This document shows, one piece after another, positions 62,021-64,000 of a stretch of DNA of 64,000 nucleotides (positions are counted from its first letter, which is position 1; each line of letters opens with the position of its first letter). The stretch is taken from contig NZ_MRTD01000008.1 of assembly GCF_001956295.1 (NCBI RefSeq), positions 62,001 through 126,000 of the forward strand, given 5' to 3'. The notes under the pieces are model-generated. The model had not been told where the DNA came from, searched no databases, and was given only the letters and a program-made list of their open reading frames with translations. The stretch comes from Paenibacillus sp. FSL A5-0031. Its GTDB lineage: Bacteria; Bacillota; Bacilli; Paenibacillales; Paenibacillaceae. Both the position numbers and the translations under genes were made by a program.

Positions 62021-62848
62021 TTATACTGCCACTATATTGTTTCCCATGTTAAGCACTATTTCTTTAACTTTGATATTATTATTTACAAAAAAGGTATTTG
62101 ACTCATACATTAGTTTATTTTCAAATTGCCTAATTTCATTAATGCCTTCTTCAAATACCTTTCTAATTTCATCAACACTTTCACTACCATCGGTATAGCA
62201 GAAACTTCTAGAAAGTATAGCCATACTAGACCCTACTCTATAATGTTCTGCAATTACATATTCTCCTGGAAGCAAACCTTGACCAAGTCGGGCAATTCCA
62301 CCAAAGCCATATTGAATACCTTTTGTTTTAAACTTTTTACAAAGCATATCCACTGTACCATCCGTTACAAGTTCAAACATGAACTTCATCCCATATCCTA
62401 GATGTAAATCATTAAGTCCAATGTGCGCTAAATCAATACCCTTTACGTTTAAAATTTCATCGATTCTTTCAACCGCTTCAGGTGTCTCGAACAACAAACA
62501 AGTCTTAGCCCTCCCATTCACAAACTTTATAAACTTCATGACTTCTTGCTTTGTTTTAAAAAACGGAAGCATAACAATATCGGCTCCATCATTTATAACT
62601 CTATTAATTTCAACCTCTGAGCCCTCAAAAATTGGATTAACCCTAACTAAAAGTTCAGCTTTAGTTAGCATATTCTTAATTCTCTTTATATCCTCTATTT
62701 TATGACGAGAAATTACTGTGTCCAGATGCCCTTGTCGATCCTCCTTTCCATTTATCTCTAAATCGATAAATACCCAGTCTACACCGCTTTCTTCGGCTAC
62801 TCTAGCAATCTTCTCTTTGTTTGTTATATACATCAACTTTAAAGCCAA
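62021..62848 (-). CDS. HpcH/HpaI-family aldolase/citrate lyase-like protein
   Basis: A 275-residue TIM-barrel aldolase of the HpcH/HpaI family, which makes or breaks C-C bonds of pyruvate-type enolates with a metal ion. Landmarks are VDWVFIDLEINGKEDRQGHL, LLVRVNPIFEGSEVEI, the metal Glu in CLLFETPEAVERIDEIL and the metal Asp in HIGLNDLHLGYG. Start is TTG at 62848 or ATG at 62833, neither with a strong ribosome site. Presence in a polysaccharide cluster is unusual. It may supply or use a keto-acid sugar unit together with the neighbouring dehydrogenase. Confidence 0.88.
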   Translation of the reverse strand: MALKLMYITNKEKIARVAEESGVDWVFIDLEINGKEDRQGHLDTVISRHKIEDIKRIKNMLTKAELLVRVNPIFEGSEVEINRVINDGADIVMLPFFKTKQEVMKFIKFVNGRAKTCLLFETPEAVERIDEILNVKGIDLAHIGLNDLHLGYGMKFMFELVTDGTVDMLCKKFKTKGIQYGFGGIARLGQGLLPGEYVIAEHYRVGSSMAILSRSFCYTDGSESVDEIRKVFEEGINEIRQFENKLMYESNTFFVNNNIKVKEIVLNMGNNIVAV

Positions 62849-62933
62849 AATTAATTCAACTCATTTCCATTTTTATTTGGCCTTACCTTTCAAAATACTT
62901 GAAATAATAACGGGCTAGTTTTTTATTAATCTC

Positions 62934-63542
62934 TTACTTAGTTGTGACCTCTGTATTTACGTTATCTTGCATACTTAATACCTTATAGATTGTTTTATAA
63001 AATATTTTTAAATCCAATGCAAACGAGATGTTAATAACATACTCCACATCGTACTCAATTCTTTTATCCCATTGCACTTCTTTTCTACCATTAATCTGTG
63101 CCCATCCAGTAACACCTGGGCGAACACTGAACCTACGGAATTGTTCATCGGTATATTTTTCAAGTGACCAAGGATGATATGTAAGTGTCGGTCTCGGACC
63201 TATAATTGACATATCACCTATGATTATATTTATTAATTGTGGAAGTTCATCAATGCTAGTTGCCCTAATAAACCTTCCAATTTTCGTTACTCTTGTATCC
63301 CCCTTTGAAGAGTATACGCCGCTTTTTTCTGCACCAATACACATGGAACGAAACTTGTATATTTCAAACACTTTTCCATTTAGCCCTAATCTTTCTTGTT
63401 TAAATATAGCTGGACCCTTCGATTCTACTTTTATTAAAATTGCTGTTATCAAAAGAATTGGTGATAAAACTAACAATCCAATAAGTGATATTATTACATC
63501 TAATATTCTTTTTAATTTTAAATAATTTGATTTACTTATCAT
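62934..63542 (-). CDS. Initiating sugar-phosphate transferase (WcaJ/EpsL-like)
   Basis: A 202-residue bacterial sugar transferase that starts repeat-unit synthesis by moving a sugar phosphate to undecaprenyl phosphate. One N-terminal membrane segment (about 14-36) is followed by the conserved catalytic regions GPAIFKQERLGLNGKVFEI, YKFRSM, IDELPQLINIIIGDMS and IGPRPTL, then SVRPGVTGWAQINGR. It is the short form without the large N-terminal membrane domain. It is first enzyme of the lipid-linked pathway in the window. Confidence 0.94.
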   Translation of the reverse strand: MISKSNYLKLKRILDVIISLIGLLVLSPILLITAILIKVESKGPAIFKQERLGLNGKVFEIYKFRSMCIGAEKSGVYSSKGDTRVTKIGRFIRATSIDELPQLINIIIGDMSIIGPRPTLTYHPWSLEKYTDEQFRRFSVRPGVTGWAQINGRKEVQWDKRIEYDVEYVINISFALDLKIFYKTIYKVLSMQDNVNTEVTTK

Positions 63543-63674
63543 CCGATTGTTTTACTCTCCTGAATAATTATTTAGTTCATACCATTGTTTTTAAAAACAT
63601 CTATTTAATTTATAAATTATAAAAATTAATAATACAGATGTATAGAAGAAGTGAATCTAATACCATCTCAAAAA

Positions 63675-64000
63675 TTATTTCTCAATTATTAATTCATGTC
63701 TGGTGAGATCTCTTAGATATCCCATTAACTGCTCTTTTAGATCTTGTCGCTGTAGTGCAAACTCCAATGTAGTTTTAATAAAGCCCAGTTTTTCGCCAAC
63801 ATCATACCTGACACCTTCAAAGTCATATGCATAAACCGCTTCTATTCGATTTAATTCAGCGATGGCATCCGTTAACTGAATTTCACCACCAGCTCCTGGC
63901 TTTTGTACATCCAATATCTCAAATATCTTTGGACTAAGAATATAACGACCCATTATTGCTATATTAGATGGAGCTTCTTCCTTGTTAGGCTTCTCTACTA
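63675..64000 (-). CDS. galU: UTP-glucose-1-phosphate uridylyltransferase (C-terminal part)
   Basis: The open frame continues past the window end, so only the last 108 residues are seen. The sequence [20 protein letters not shown] and [20 protein letters not shown], then [20 protein letters not shown], are the GalU C-terminal signatures. GalU makes UDP-glucose for the polymer from UTP and glucose-1-phosphate. It is upstream of the other cluster genes on the minus strand. The 132-bp gap after it (63543-63674) is very AT-rich and empty. Confidence 0.93.
   Translation of the reverse strand, partial: VEKPNKEEAPSNIAIMGRYILSPKIFEILDVQKPGAGGEIQLTDAIAELNRIEAVYAYDFEGVRYDVGEKLGFIKTTLEFALQRQDLKEQLMGYLRDLTRHELIIEK

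Overview
The window reads as chromosomal DNA of a Paenibacillus-like, spore-forming member of the Bacillota. Pointers are an S-layer-homology (SLH) surface protein, a YesM/YesN-type two-component system next to a carbohydrate ABC transporter, several AraC regulators, a Spo0E-like phosphatase gene, strong purine-rich ribosome binding sites combined with many TTG/GTG and some rarer start codons, and sites resembling CcpA (cre) and Fur boxes. No rRNA, tRNA, CRISPR array, transposase or phage gene was found.

Region 1 (1-16.0 kb) is a polysaccharide-utilisation locus. On the minus strand it has a YesM/YesN sensor-regulator pair, a large secreted beta-helix protein with carbohydrate-binding-type domains, a solute-binding lipoprotein and two ABC permeases (the second runs off the window start). 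A FAD oxidoreductase, a LacI regulator with a candidate operator, a sugar phosphate isomerase-like protein, two AraC regulators and a GH88-type unsaturated glucuronyl hydrolase follow. Together they suggest uptake and intracellular breakdown of uronate-containing oligosaccharides released by a lyase encoded elsewhere.

Region 2 (16-32 kb) is mixed. It holds a DUF985 cupin, a KhtT/KhtU-type K+/H+ antiporter operon, a two-component system with a LanFEG-like three-gene ABC transporter, a short repeat family, an unusual tryptophanyl-tRNA synthetase, a winged-helix regulator fused to a GyrB-like ATPase domain, small membrane and secreted proteins, a threonine-aldolase-like enzyme, an Lrp regulator and a YitT-type membrane protein.

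Region 3 (32-43 kb) has an ABC exporter with a Fur-box-like site, an fdhF/ydeP-type molybdopterin oxidoreductase with fdhD, a divergent IF-3 paralogue, a MATE exporter with an AraC regulator, an acyltransferase and a VanZ-like protein.

Region 4 (43-52.3 kb) is a cell-envelope block. A regulator made of a catalytically dead alpha/beta hydrolase joined to a SARP/BTAD-like DNA-binding module is coupled to a Spo0E-like gene and is divergent from a 1715-residue SLH protein. The intergenic region between them carries heptamer direct repeats at an 11-bp period just upstream of a -10 element. Two adjacent exported proteins with a shared two-cysteine helical domain follow.

Region 5 (52.4-64 kb) is a markedly AT-rich exopolysaccharide cluster transcribed on the minus strand from beyond the window end: galU (partial), initiating sugar transferase, HpcH/HpaI aldolase, acyltransferase, 2-hydroxyacid dehydrogenase, four further glycosyltransferase-type genes, a DUF1919 protein, an EpsG-like polymerase and a Wzx-type flippase.

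The strongest candidates for undescribed biology are the GyrB-like ATPase regulator (26.9-28.0 kb) and the pseudo-hydrolase/SARP regulator with its SLH partner (43.0-50.1 kb).
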